From positions 1 through 64,000 of the forward strand of contig NZ_CP015363.1 of NCBI RefSeq assembly GCF_002078355.1: DNA of 64,000 nt, read 5' to 3'. Below are positions 17,925 through 26,880 of this stretch, one piece after another. A program made the translations under genes and the position numbers. Position 1 is the stretch's first letter. Each line of letters begins with the position of its first letter. This DNA comes from Ferroplasma acidiphilum (GTDB lineage Archaea; Thermoplasmatota; Thermoplasmata; Thermoplasmatales; Thermoplasmataceae). Below the pieces are notes generated by a model. It did not search any database. It was given only the letters and a program-made list of their open reading frames with translations, and had not been told where the DNA came from.

Positions 17925-18268
17925 AAATGGTGATTGCTGTAAGAAAAGACCTCGCAATGGGGAAAGGGAAGATAGCTGCCCAGGTGGCACACGCAGCGGT
18001 AGCATGCACACTTATATCTATGAAAAAGAATAAAAAAACTTTTAATGAGTGGTATGAAACCGGACAGAAGAAAGTAGTTGTAAAGGTAGATAACCTGCAG
18101 GAAATTTATAAAATCAAGGAAGAGTGCAAAATTCTTGGAGTTATAAGTGAAACAATAACCGATGCAGGATTTACGCAGATTATCCCCGGCACAGTAACAT
18201 GCATAGGCTTAGGCCCTGATGAAGACGACCTTCTCGATCAGATTACAGGGAGTTATGGATTGCTTTAG
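17918..18268 (+). CDS. pth2: Peptidyl-tRNA hydrolase, archaeal/eukaryotic type
   Basis: Releases tRNA from prematurely dropped peptidyl-tRNA. The 116-residue protein matches the Pth2 family: MVIAVRKDLAMGKGKIAAQVAHAAV, GQKKVVVKVDN, ITDAGFTQIIPGTVTCIGLGP. The conserved Lys, Asp and Gln residues of this fold are present. ATG 17918 overlaps carS by 7 nt; a second ATG three codons later is equally plausible. Last gene of the trio. Confidence 0.95.
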   Translation: MVKMVIAVRKDLAMGKGKIAAQVAHAAVACTLISMKKNKKTFNEWYETGQKKVVVKVDNLQEIYKIKEECKILGVISETITDAGFTQIIPGTVTCIGLGPDEDDLLDQITGSYGLL

Positions 18269-18376
18269 CCATGCATTCTGTTCATGCAATTTCAAATACC
18301 ATGCTAAATTTCTCAGTTATATAAAATAATCTCAGGAAATAAAAAACTAAATACATTTTATGCTTGATGCTATATT

Positions 18377-19435
18377 ATGCAAAATCATGGTTCTTCAATA
18401 ATGCCATTGCATTACGGGCATCCCCCGGAATACCTCTATAAAAGAATGGTAAAACTTGGTGGGATTATTTCAGATCTTATGATTCAGAATTACAGTGAAA
18501 ACTTCTTCCTGGAAAAAATTGCAGATCCGTTCTGGTTCCATTCATTATCATTAGCTATTGGATTTGACTGGAATTCCAGCGGAACAACAACTGCCACACT
18601 GAGTGCATTAAAAGACCATATCAATAGGGGTGACAGCTTAAGAATTATCGGAGGAAAAGGGAAGCACATGGGAAATATAGGGCAGGAGATCGCCATGATA
18701 GAATCTGAAGGAAATATTGAGGATAAATATCTCTACCGGATAAAGAAGGATGCGAAATCAATAGCAAAGGTGGATGAAAAGCTGCTCCAGGACGGATTTA
18801 ACCTTTATATGCAATTTATTCTGATGGATTATAAAGGAAATTATACAATAGTCAACCAGGGCATGAATACTGTTTCAAGCCTTGCCAGGCGGTACCACTG
18901 GAAAAATAATGATATTTCTTTATATGATGATAAAAGGAATGGCATTTCCGGCTACGAAGAAAATATTGCACTTGACCTTTCAACCAGAAAAAGTGAAAAA
19001 AATAGGGAAGGAATAATAAATATAATACAGGACAACCCTATAAAATACAGCAAACAACGTTCACTGGACAATTTTATGGAATCGGCCCCTGTTCTTGACC
19101 TGAATTATAAGATCAACTGGCAGAAAATGAAAGAACTTTATGAGTATAATCCCGGCAAGTTCGATGAATTGATGGACATGCCTGGAATTTCAAAATCAAC
19201 AATAAGGGCACTTTCATATCTTGCTGAAATTGTTTATGGGGATAAGCCATCATTTGCAGACCCGGTTAAATATTCTTTTTGCCTTGGTGGGAAGGACGGC
19301 GTTCCAAAGCCGGTAAATGTAAACGATTATGATGAAGCTATAAAATTTTATAAGGAAATACTGAATGGAAACAGCAACTATGCAGAAATATCAAAACGCC
19401 TGGCCAGAATGAGTTATAGAATTTCCAGCAGATAG
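18377..19435 (+). CDS. DUF763 family protein
   Basis: A 352-residue member of DUF763, a family of archaea and some bacteria with no established function that I know of. Diagnostic stretches are MPLHYGHPPEYLYKRMVKLG, DPFWFHSLSLAIGFDWNSSG followed by TTATLSALKDH, and MPGISKSTIRALSYLAEIVYG, a helix-hairpin-helix-like segment that suggests nucleic-acid binding. YQFILMDY-like text (MQFILMDYKGNYTIVNQGMN) is typical of the family core. It is monocistronic with a leaderless-looking start. Confidence 0.85.
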   Translation: MQNHGSSIMPLHYGHPPEYLYKRMVKLGGIISDLMIQNYSENFFLEKIADPFWFHSLSLAIGFDWNSSGTTTATLSALKDHINRGDSLRIIGGKGKHMGNIGQEIAMIESEGNIEDKYLYRIKKDAKSIAKVDEKLLQDGFNLYMQFILMDYKGNYTIVNQGMNTVSSLARRYHWKNNDISLYDDKRNGISGYEENIALDLSTRKSEKNREGIINIIQDNPIKYSKQRSLDNFMESAPVLDLNYKINWQKMKELYEYNPGKFDELMDMPGISKSTIRALSYLAEIVYGDKPSFADPVKYSFCLGGKDGVPKPVNVNDYDEAIKFYKEILNGNSNYAEISKRLARMSYRISSR

Positions 19436-19837
19436 AAAATCAATTTTCTTTCTGGGTGTTATTTATATAATATATTATAAATATTATTATAAACATTGTT
19501 GAAACTAAATGATCCTGTCCATAATTTGGGGTAAATATAGGCCAACACTCTCAATGAAGTTAATAATTAAATGGAAGGGAATATTTTCCCTTTTGAAATT
19601 TATTTAAATAGTAAATAATATATCGCCCCGTAAATATTCCCTATATATACCATCTAAAAATACAATAAAAGAATATAAGCCCAGAATGAAGTTAAATAAG
19701 AATAAGTTTATTCACGAATTAATTTCTATATATTACTACTATATAGTATAACGAAGAAAGTAAATTATATAGTAAGGCAATCTTGATGTATGTATTTATA
19801 GAAATATTTAAATAAATGTTATGTATCTATATATATT
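19436..19837. promoter_or_regulatory. Long AT-rich upstream region and promoter of the peptide/protease operon
   Basis: About 400 bases with no convincing gene, markedly AT-rich. TATTTAAAT at about 19805-19813 lies ~29 nt before the ATG at 19838, so the operon probably starts with a leaderless mRNA. The stretch ACTACTATATAGTATAACG near 19735 contains a short TATA-rich palindrome. The unusual length for this compact genome is consistent with regulation or with inserted DNA. Confidence 0.45.
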
Positions 19838-20311
19838 ATGTTTGAAATAAACATAGTTGAGAGCAGTGTTCTCTACCGTAAAAGAAAGGGGTTATCTTCG
19901 AACATGGCAATTGGCTCCATGCAAAAAGATAACAGGGAGCACTACAAGAGAGTTGCAAAAGCTATTGTGATGGTATCACTCTTCTGTATGATATCGGGAG
20001 CAGGATACTTAAGTATTGCAGGAGTTCCTATTATTGAAGACGCAAGTCATATGCTTCCCGGGGCGCTAATTAATACTGGCACATCACATGGAAATTTTCT
20101 ATACTACTACTTCACACATGGCCATTTCCCGACAGCGTCTACTTGGTTTAATTGGCTAACTGTCACTATGGGACTGGAACCCAGCGTAGCCATTCTTGTC
20201 GCTGACGCATTAGGGGCTGCTGGATGGATTACAGAAGCGACCGCAGATGCAATTTTAGCAGCAAGTGGATATGTTGGAGCGGCCATTGGCGCTGCAATAG
20301 CTGCATATTGA
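19838..20311 (+). CDS. Candidate archaeocin precursor: leader/TM segment plus Ala/Gly-rich C-terminal core
   Basis: A 157-residue protein, probably starting at the leaderless ATG 19838 (M23 and M28 are alternatives). Residues ~1-40 are basic, 41-66 form a hydrophobic signal or anchor segment, and 84-106 are rich in His and aromatics. The last 46 residues are almost wholly Ala, Gly, Ile and Val with few charges: GLEPSVAILVADALGAAGW at 112-130, ending GAAIAAY. The composition, the AGW turn and the aromatic last residue resemble the helical cores of circular bacteriocins (AS-48 ends in Trp, circularin A in Tyr). The next gene, an M48 protease, starts 15 nt after its stop. Homology is not proven. 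Confidence 0.5.
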   Translation: MFEINIVESSVLYRKRKGLSSNMAIGSMQKDNREHYKRVAKAIVMVSLFCMISGAGYLSIAGVPIIEDASHMLPGALINTGTSHGNFLYYYFTHGHFPTASTWFNWLTVTMGLEPSVAILVADALGAAGWITEATADAILAASGYVGAAIGAAIAAY

Positions 20312-20326
20312 TTCCATAGGTGCGAT

Positions 20327-21331
20327 ATGGATAATTTTCAAAAACGCATAATAATCGGTACTTTGTATCCGATATCTATATTTTTATTTATACCTTCAAT
20401 TATTATTTATCACTTTACACTGTTGATATGGTTAATAACTCTTACGGGTTCAGAATTTGTAGCATTTATTCTTGTTTTTTTAGGATACCTTATTGACAGG
20501 AAAGATAAAGGTATAACAGCAACATTTGCTGAATATCTAAAATTCAATAGTTATGGTCCACTAATAGTGCTTATATTATTTTTTATGTTTGTTTCTGGAT
20601 ATTATATTATGACTCACACATATATTGATACTTTAATATACATAAATATAGTATTAATTATATTCATACTCCTGGTTCTATTACAGCCAATCTCTAATAT
20701 AAAATATAATAGAATTCCATCAATAGAAAACAATGAAGACACAAAAATACAGTCAATACTTAAGGTTTTTCGGGATTATAACATAACACCTCACATAAAA
20801 ATAATAGATACAAACAGCGTTAAAATAGCTAATGGATACCAATCAGATAAATATTATATTTATATTACAAGCTATCTGCTTTCAAACTTATCAGAGTCAG
20901 AATTAGAAGCTGTTGTTGCACACGAAATAGGGCATTTAGTTATGAAACATAATTTAAAACATTTTTTGATTAGCTGGTTGGCACTGGTATTTGGCATTAA
21001 CGCTTTCCTGCTTTCATTCATTGAAAAAAAATTTTATATACTGATTCCTATAGCAATTATTTTCCTTTATATTTTCGCCACATTAATACTTCCACTACTA
21101 CAGCGCAGCGATGAGGTAAAAGCCGATCTATTTGCCTGTAAAGCTGTAGGGGCAGATACTGTAAAATCAGCTCTCGTAAGTATAGATAACCTTAATAAAA
21201 CCCCGTTAAAGTTTAGCCCGAAGTATATGTATACCTTTTCTTTAACTCTCAGTCATCCATCTACCACTGTCAGAATAAAGAAAATTAATGAATGGAGTCA
21301 AAAGCATGGCGAAGACAAATTCCCAAGTTGA
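20327..21331 (+). CDS. M48-family membrane metallopeptidase (HtpX/Ste24-like)
   Basis: A 334-residue membrane protease. Four hydrophobic segments precede the catalytic part (residues ~12-120), and two follow the zinc motif. The zinc site is HEIGH (H199, E200, H203) with the third ligand in SDEVKADLFA (E263), and the family C terminus LSHPSTTVRIKKI is present. GGTG-like SD sequence AGGTGCGAT precedes ATG 20327. Unlike housekeeping HtpX it sits between a putative peptide precursor and a SpoIIM-like protein, so it probably matures or clears the peptide. Codon use is very AT-rich. Confidence 0.88.
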   Translation: MDNFQKRIIIGTLYPISIFLFIPSIIIYHFTLLIWLITLTGSEFVAFILVFLGYLIDRKDKGITATFAEYLKFNSYGPLIVLILFFMFVSGYYIMTHTYIDTLIYINIVLIIFILLVLLQPISNIKYNRIPSIENNEDTKIQSILKVFRDYNITPHIKIIDTNSVKIANGYQSDKYYIYITSYLLSNLSESELEAVVAHEIGHLVMKHNLKHFLISWLALVFGINAFLLSFIEKKFYILIPIAIIFLYIFATLILPLLQRSDEVKADLFACKAVGADTVKSALVSIDNLNKTPLKFSPKYMYTFSLTLSHPSTTVRIKKINEWSQKHGEDKFPS

Positions 21332-22328
21332 AGTAGCAACTTTCTACCAAAGGATATTTGCATATCTTATAGATTTAACTCTTTTAATTTGCATAACATC
21401 ATTTATTCTTTATCCTTTACATAAGCAGTTTGAGCTTTTTGATTTAGTGGAAGTTTATTCCTATGGCACTAAAGGAATTACCACATCATATGCTGATAAA
21501 TTACTGATTTCATCTATGATATTTGTTATTGTTTCGTTTGTATATTTCTTTTTTGAAATATATGGAAATCTCTCATTGGGGAATAGACTTGTCCATGGCA
21601 AAATAGTTTTATTGAAAACGGATAATAGCTATATAAGCAAAACACTAATTAGAACGGCTATCAAAGCGTTTCCTATAACAAATATAGTAGACTCCCTGAG
21701 TTTGCTAAGAAAAAGAGAAAGACCACAAAAATTTACTGAACAGGCATTACATATATTTTATATTGATAATGCTAAAAAGAAGCATCTATATGATTATATA
21801 CTTATATCGGCAATATTGTATTACCTTCCATTATTCACCATATCTATCATAACTTTAATGATTGGTAAAACGTATTTTTCAGGTGGTTCTGGCTCCATAG
21901 CACCCTATCACAACCCCACATTTAATCAATTAAATAATATATTAATTGGGAATAACACGTCGTATGATCTCCAATTAGAACTTGGCGGGCTTTTCTTATT
22001 AATACCTACGATTTTTGTATTATACACCTCCTCACTACTGGAAGGGTCTGTAATGGGTATGGCACTTCTTGGAAATAAATACACTTTTGTGGATAAAGTT
22101 CTTCCACAATTTTTTCCGGAGACCTTTGCATATGTTTTAGGAATAGCATTTGCAATGTGTGTGGTTACAATTGTAACAAGTTTTATAGAGAATTATACCA
22201 AAGGAATTAGTTATAAAGAGTTTCAAAATATTTTAAAAGCAGAGACATCAATGTTTGTATTTTACTTTGCCACTTCTATGTTTCTCATATTTATTGCTGC
22301 TAATATAGAATCTTACGTGTTAGGTTAA
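21306..22328 (+). CDS. RDD domain fused to a SpoIIM/DUF95-like membrane domain
   Basis: From ATG 21306 (preceded by GGAG, inside the end of the M48 gene) this is a 340-residue membrane protein. Residues ~8-150 are an RDD domain: FYQRIFAYLIDLTLL, then SLGNRLVHGKIV. Residues ~160-340 have four or more membrane segments in a SpoIIM-like order: FNQLNNILIGN, LEGSVMGMALLGNKY, FFPETFAYVLGIAFAMC. SpoIIM/DUF95 proteins are standard partners in circular-bacteriocin clusters (maturation, transport or immunity). The SpoIIM assignment is by pattern and less certain than RDD. Confidence 0.65.
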   Translation: MAKTNSQVEVATFYQRIFAYLIDLTLLICITSFILYPLHKQFELFDLVEVYSYGTKGITTSYADKLLISSMIFVIVSFVYFFFEIYGNLSLGNRLVHGKIVLLKTDNSYISKTLIRTAIKAFPITNIVDSLSLLRKRERPQKFTEQALHIFYIDNAKKKHLYDYILISAILYYLPLFTISIITLMIGKTYFSGGSGSIAPYHNPTFNQLNNILIGNNTSYDLQLELGGLFLLIPTIFVLYTSSLLEGSVMGMALLGNKYTFVDKVLPQFFPETFAYVLGIAFAMCVVTIVTSFIENYTKGISYKEFQNILKAETSMFVFYFATSMFLIFIAANIESYVLG

Positions 22329-22631
22329 CGCAAACGCATTAACTATATTCTCTTCAATGAATCCCATTGTGCATATATATGGTAAATCGGGGTCTTCTAA
22401 TTTTTAAGTTACTATTGGAGTTATATATTCTCTGTATACTACAATTGTTGTACATAAGAAAATGAGATAAAAATTATGGAATTCTGGCAGTGTATATGAA
22501 TTGCTGTAATTTCAAAAGTCATGCACAACTCTAACCTATATCTACGTAATAAACGATAAAAACCACAAAATATTGCATAAATTTAAAGTTTCCGTGAAAA
22601 TATTAATAATGTAAAAGCTAATCCCAAGTAT
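22329..22631. other. Intergenic region before hyuA
   Basis: About 300 AT-rich bases with no gene or RNA that I can support. The segment AAAATATTAATAATG around 22597-22612 may include the hyuA promoter. The boundary between the AT-rich peptide operon and ordinary-composition hyuAB lies here. Confidence 0.3.
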
Positions 22632-24587
22632 ATGGTTACAGTATCAATTGATATAGGTGGGACCTTCACTGATATTATTGTAATAGATGAGGAAATACAC
22701 TATTATAAAGTTCCAACAACGCCTGCCAACCCTGAACAGGCCGTCATGGACGGATTAAGCAAATATCTTAATAAAAATATTGATGAGTTTGTACATGCAA
22801 CAACAATCGCAACAAACTCATTGCTGGGGCAGTATGGCCTTGAATTGCCAAAAACTGCACTTCTTACCACAAAGGGTTTTAAGGATGTAATAGAGATAGG
22901 AAGGCAGAACAGGCCTGAGCTTTATAATCTTGATTTTCACAGGCCCAGATCACTTATACCATCAAAATTGCGCTATGAGTTAGATGAACGTACCGATGTT
23001 AATGGGCATATAATTAAAAAGGCTGAAACATCTGATCTTGAATCCATAAAAACATCTATGGCTAAGAATAACGTAAAATCCCTTGCAATATGCTTTTTGC
23101 ATTCCTATTTAAGGCCTGAAAATGAAATGAATATTAAGAATTATTTATCAAAATACTTTGATAATATTTCCATATCATACGATGTTTCACCCGAACCCAG
23201 GGAATATGAAAGGACATCAACTACAGTTGTTAATGCCGTCCTTATGCCTGTGGTTTCGGGCTATCTAAAAAGATTGAAGTCTGTACTGGATAAATTCGGT
23301 TCGCCGGAAATCAATATGATGTCCAATGCAGGAGGCCTGGTTTCTGTTGATGAAGTTATTAAAAAGCCAGTCAACATAATAGAATCAGGACCAGCAGCGG
23401 GGGTAATTGCCGCCAGTGAATTTGCAAGCATTCTGGGCATTGACCATGTAATAAGTTTTGATATGGGTGGAACGACATCCAAGGCAGGTACAGTTATTAA
23501 CTATAATGTGGACATCACCGCAGAATACGAGGTTGGCGGTTCTTCACACCACGGGCGTATAGTGAAAGGATCTGGCTATCCTGTGAGATTTCCATTTATA
23601 GACCTTTCAGAAGTATCGTCAGGTGGTGGCACAGTTATATGGAAAGATAAAACAGGCGCACTTAATATAGGGCCTATGAGCGCAGGATCGGAACCTGGGC
23701 CTGTTGCATATAACAGGGGTGGAAAAGAGCCTACACTTACAGATTCAAACCTTGTTATGGGCATTATAAATGATAAAATGTCAGGTTCTGACAAAATATT
23801 AAGGAAAGACTTGGCTTTAAAAGCACTCCAGAAGCTGGGTGATCCATATGAGGTGGCTGAATCAGCCATTAAGCTGGCAAACCTTGAAATGGCAAGGGCA
23901 ATAAGGCTCGTTACCGTTGAAAGGGGGTTGGACCCAACTGAATTTACATTATTTGGCTTTGGCGGTGCGGGGCCGCAGGTTACCATGCCTGTTGCTGATG
24001 AGCTGGGAATCAAAAATGTTATAATACCTCCAGAGCCCGGTGTATTCAGTGCTCTCGGTCTGATGCTTGCAAATATAAAATATGAAGCCAGAATGTCATA
24101 TCCTGAGGATCTGAAAGCCGGATTCAATGAACTGGAACAGAGGCTCATGTACCAGGTAAAAAACCCGGAATTTATAAAATATGCCGATTGCAGGTACGTT
24201 GGCCAGGGATCAGAGCTTACAATACCTGTTGAAATAGTAGACAGGGATGAGATCATCAAATCCTTTACCGATACCCATAACAGGACTTTTGGCTTTACAC
24301 TGGATCGCCCGGTTGAAATACTTACTATCCGGGTTTTTGCAATAAAGAAAAGGGTAAAACCTGATATACACAGTGTAACAAATAAGGAACTGGCTCCGCA
24401 GAAGAGAAATGTATACATAAATGGCAAATGGGAAAACGTTGAGGTTTACCAGCGGAATGCATTGCCAGTAAAGAAGGAGATAAAGGGGCCATCTGTAATT
24501 GAAGAAGATGGGTCAAGCACCTTTGTTCCACCGGGATGGACAATATTCCGCGGAGAAAACGATGAATTAAGGGCGGTGAGATTATGA
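22632..24587 (+). CDS. hyuA: Hydantoinase/5-oxoprolinase A subunit (HyuA family)
   Basis: ATPase subunit of the HyuAB/acetone carboxylase/oxoprolinase family, 651 residues. The actin-like fold starts with VSIDIGGTFTDIIVID. HATTIATNSLLG, NIIESGPAAGVIAA, ISFDMGGTTSKAG and LFGFGGAGPQ are the family blocks. Members open cyclic amides (hydantoins, 5-oxoproline) or carboxylate acetone with ATP. Coupled to hyuB by a 4-nt overlap. Substrate cannot be assigned; 5-oxoproline is plausible. Confidence 0.92.
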   Translation: MVTVSIDIGGTFTDIIVIDEEIHYYKVPTTPANPEQAVMDGLSKYLNKNIDEFVHATTIATNSLLGQYGLELPKTALLTTKGFKDVIEIGRQNRPELYNLDFHRPRSLIPSKLRYELDERTDVNGHIIKKAETSDLESIKTSMAKNNVKSLAICFLHSYLRPENEMNIKNYLSKYFDNISISYDVSPEPREYERTSTTVVNAVLMPVVSGYLKRLKSVLDKFGSPEINMMSNAGGLVSVDEVIKKPVNIIESGPAAGVIAASEFASILGIDHVISFDMGGTTSKAGTVINYNVDITAEYEVGGSSHHGRIVKGSGYPVRFPFIDLSEVSSGGGTVIWKDKTGALNIGPMSAGSEPGPVAYNRGGKEPTLTDSNLVMGIINDKMSGSDKILRKDLALKALQKLGDPYEVAESAIKLANLEMARAIRLVTVERGLDPTEFTLFGFGGAGPQVTMPVADELGIKNVIIPPEPGVFSALGLMLANIKYEARMSYPEDLKAGFNELEQRLMYQVKNPEFIKYADCRYVGQGSELTIPVEIVDRDEIIKSFTDTHNRTFGFTLDRPVEILTIRVFAIKKRVKPDIHSVTNKELAPQKRNVYINGKWENVEVYQRNALPVKKEIKGPSVIEEDGSSTFVPPGWTIFRGENDELRAVRL

Positions 24588-26116
24588 CTGATTGGGAAAT
24601 AGTTGGAAAGGCTACACAGTTTATAGCAGAGGAAATGGGAGTTGCGTTAAAGAGATCGGCCATATCGCCTAACATAAGGGAAAGAATGGACCACAGCTGT
24701 GCGGTGCTTGATTCAGAAGGGCGCATAATAGCACAGGCTGAACACATACCTGTACATCTAGGGTCATTTAAAATCGGTTCAAGAAACATTATAAATTATA
24801 TGAGAGAAAAGAGCATCACATTGAAAGAAAATGAAATGCTCATAACAAATGATCCATATATTTCTGGCACACACCTGAACGATGTTACAATTATAGCTCC
24901 AGTATACGATAATGATAAATTATTCTGTTATGTGATTAATAAAGCACATAATGTAGATGTGGGCGGCCCTGTTTTTGGCAGCCTTAACCCGGAGGCACGC
25001 AATCTATACCAGGAAGGGCTTATAATACCGCCGGTGGTTATAACACCTGACATTATCAGAATGATACTTGCTAATTTTAAGGATCCGGAAACAGCCAATG
25101 GAGACCTTAATGCCCAGATATCCGCCAACAGGATGGGGATAAATAGAATAAAGGAGTTAATGGCCAAATACGGGCCAGATGAGATAAAATCATCATGGAA
25201 CTCACTTATAGACCATTCCAGGGAACTCTCATTAATGGCACTCAAGGAATGGGAAGCAGGTGAATATAAGGCAATAGATTATCTTGAAAAGGGAATTGAG
25301 AAAATAAATATAAATATAAATCTAAAAATAAGTGCAGGTGGCGTGGTAGCTGATTTTGAAGGCACGCATGGGGAAATTGAGTATCCACTGAATGCAGTAG
25401 AAGGTGTAACTTTCTCTGCTGTAGCATATGCAATAAGAAGTGCAATGCAATATTCTATACCCACAAATGATGGCTTTTATTCCGTGATTACTATTAAGGC
25501 GCCGGAACGTTCCCTGGTAAATCCTGAAAGAAATTACCCTGTCTCAGGAGGAAATGTTGAAACAACCCAGAGAATAGCCGATGTTACGTTAAGGGCATTA
25601 AGCGAGTTTCTATATTATATCCCGGCTGCTTCATCAGGGACAATGATGAATCTTATGCTGGGCGGGAAATATGGAAACAAATACTGGTCTTACTATGAAA
25701 CAATAGGCGGTGGCAATGGTGGGAGGTACGATTCCAATGGAGAATCCGGGATACATAGCAATATGACAAATACTTTGAACACTCCAGTTGAAATAGCTGA
25801 AAAGGAATATCCATTCTTTTTTACAAAAAATAACCTGAGAAAGAATAGTTATGGCAAAGGAAAGTATCACGGCGGAGAAGGTATTGTAAGGTCATTCAAG
25901 GTACGCAGCAGAACCTATATATCGGTTATTGCAGACAGGTTTATAATACCACCATGGGGGCTTCATGGAGGTTTCCCTGGAAAAACCGGAAAAATTTATA
26001 TACTCAGCAATGGTCGCAAGAAGTCCATGCCGAGTAAATTTTCCACCGTACTTGAGGAAAACGATGAAGTAGTAATTGAAACCCCGGGTGGAGCAGCATA
26101 CGGGGAGAAACAATAA
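24584..26116 (+). CDS. hyuB: Hydantoinase/5-oxoprolinase B subunit (HyuB family)
   Basis: A 510-residue metal-binding partner of HyuA. The diagnostic N terminus is MGVALKRSAISPNIRERMDHSCAVLD, followed by HIPVHLGS, NDPYISGTHLNDVTII and GGNVETTQRI. The C-terminal part has GGGNGGRYDSNGESGIHSNM and YHGGEGIVRSFKV. These carry conserved His and Asp ligands. It ends at 26116; no transporter or regulator follows on this strand. Confidence 0.92.
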   Translation: MTDWEIVGKATQFIAEEMGVALKRSAISPNIRERMDHSCAVLDSEGRIIAQAEHIPVHLGSFKIGSRNIINYMREKSITLKENEMLITNDPYISGTHLNDVTIIAPVYDNDKLFCYVINKAHNVDVGGPVFGSLNPEARNLYQEGLIIPPVVITPDIIRMILANFKDPETANGDLNAQISANRMGINRIKELMAKYGPDEIKSSWNSLIDHSRELSLMALKEWEAGEYKAIDYLEKGIEKINININLKISAGGVVADFEGTHGEIEYPLNAVEGVTFSAVAYAIRSAMQYSIPTNDGFYSVITIKAPERSLVNPERNYPVSGGNVETTQRIADVTLRALSEFLYYIPAASSGTMMNLMLGGKYGNKYWSYYETIGGGNGGRYDSNGESGIHSNMTNTLNTPVEIAEKEYPFFFTKNNLRKNSYGKGKYHGGEGIVRSFKVRSRTYISVIADRFIIPPWGLHGGFPGKTGKIYILSNGRKKSMPSKFSTVLEENDEVVIETPGGAAYGEKQ

Positions 26117-26229
26117 CTTCCTTATATTCCACGTTCTGCTAAAATTTATCTATATTTCCACTATTTAATATTATTATAAGTATATCTGTTGTAGATACAC
26201 CTGATGATAGGCAAAACAAATCAGTATAT

Positions 26230-26814
26230 CTATTTAAAATTCATATTTATATTTTTTATTATGGTATTTATATTATGAACCCTGATGGACGAAATGGTGG
26301 TGAATACTATTACTGATAAAATAAAAACAGCCAGGAAGGAATATAGCATGCCAAAAATAAACTGGCCATGTATTTCCATATATCTGCTAAATCTGTAAAA
26401 ATAGTATATCTGGTATAAACTGATTATTACAATACCATACCAGACAAAAAAATATTTGACCCACTGGAAATTTTCTATGACAGCAACAAATTTTTTTGTT
26501 AGATCATCCTTTTTGCCAAGGAATTTGTAGATGCTTGTTATTGCATTTTCGGCGTCCGGAATAATATTTTCAAATAAAGAATCCACCGAGTCCAATTTTC
26601 CATCATTAAGATTTTCTATTATCAAGTCCATGTTATTGAGTAATTTATCATTGTAAATGAAAACTATAAATGACTTTATAAATTCCATATCTAAAATATT
26701 TTCAACATTCTTAATTCTGTTATCCATGGCATTTAATAGATGCTTTATGTACATGGTTAGTAAAATATACGAAACTCCAAAAACCAGGATCAATGTAATA
26801 TCTAATACATACAC
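26230..26814 (-). CDS. Hypothetical membrane protein
   Basis: A 194-residue protein with an N-terminal membrane segment (~4-25), a soluble helical middle (~30-115) and two C-terminal membrane segments (~120-142 and ~150-175). I recognise no family. It is AT-rich and lies beside the winged-helix gene and IS element on the same strand, with a 66-nt gap, so it belongs to the accessory patch. The winged-helix protein could regulate it, which is only a guess from position. Confidence 0.6.
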   Translation of the reverse strand: MYVLDITLILVFGVSYILLTMYIKHLLNAMDNRIKNVENILDMEFIKSFIVFIYNDKLLNNMDLIIENLNDGKLDSVDSLFENIIPDAENAITSIYKFLGKKDDLTKKFVAVIENFQWVKYFFVWYGIVIISLYQIYYFYRFSRYMEIHGQFIFGMLYSFLAVFILSVIVFTTISSIRVHNINTIIKNINMNFK

Positions 26815-26880
26815 AATAAATTAGATATGCCGATTACTTATGCACTATGTAAAATTAATATGTACCACTGATATTTTTAA

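Noticed and set aside
19505-19545. Sequence with ATGATCCTGTCCATAATTTGGGG that looks like an IS256-type terminal repeat
   Set aside because: No matching inverted end, target duplication or transposase remnant was found nearby, so the resemblance is too short to call.
19838-20311. Reading the first gene of the peptide operon as a halocin- or lantibiotic-type precursor
   Set aside because: It has a single Cys, in the leader-like segment, so disulfide or lanthionine rings in the core are not possible.
22632-26116. Long minus-strand frames opposite hyuA and hyuB (up to 283 codons)
   Set aside because: They mirror conserved HyuA/HyuB motifs on the other strand and show proline/serine-rich, low-complexity products typical of shadow frames.
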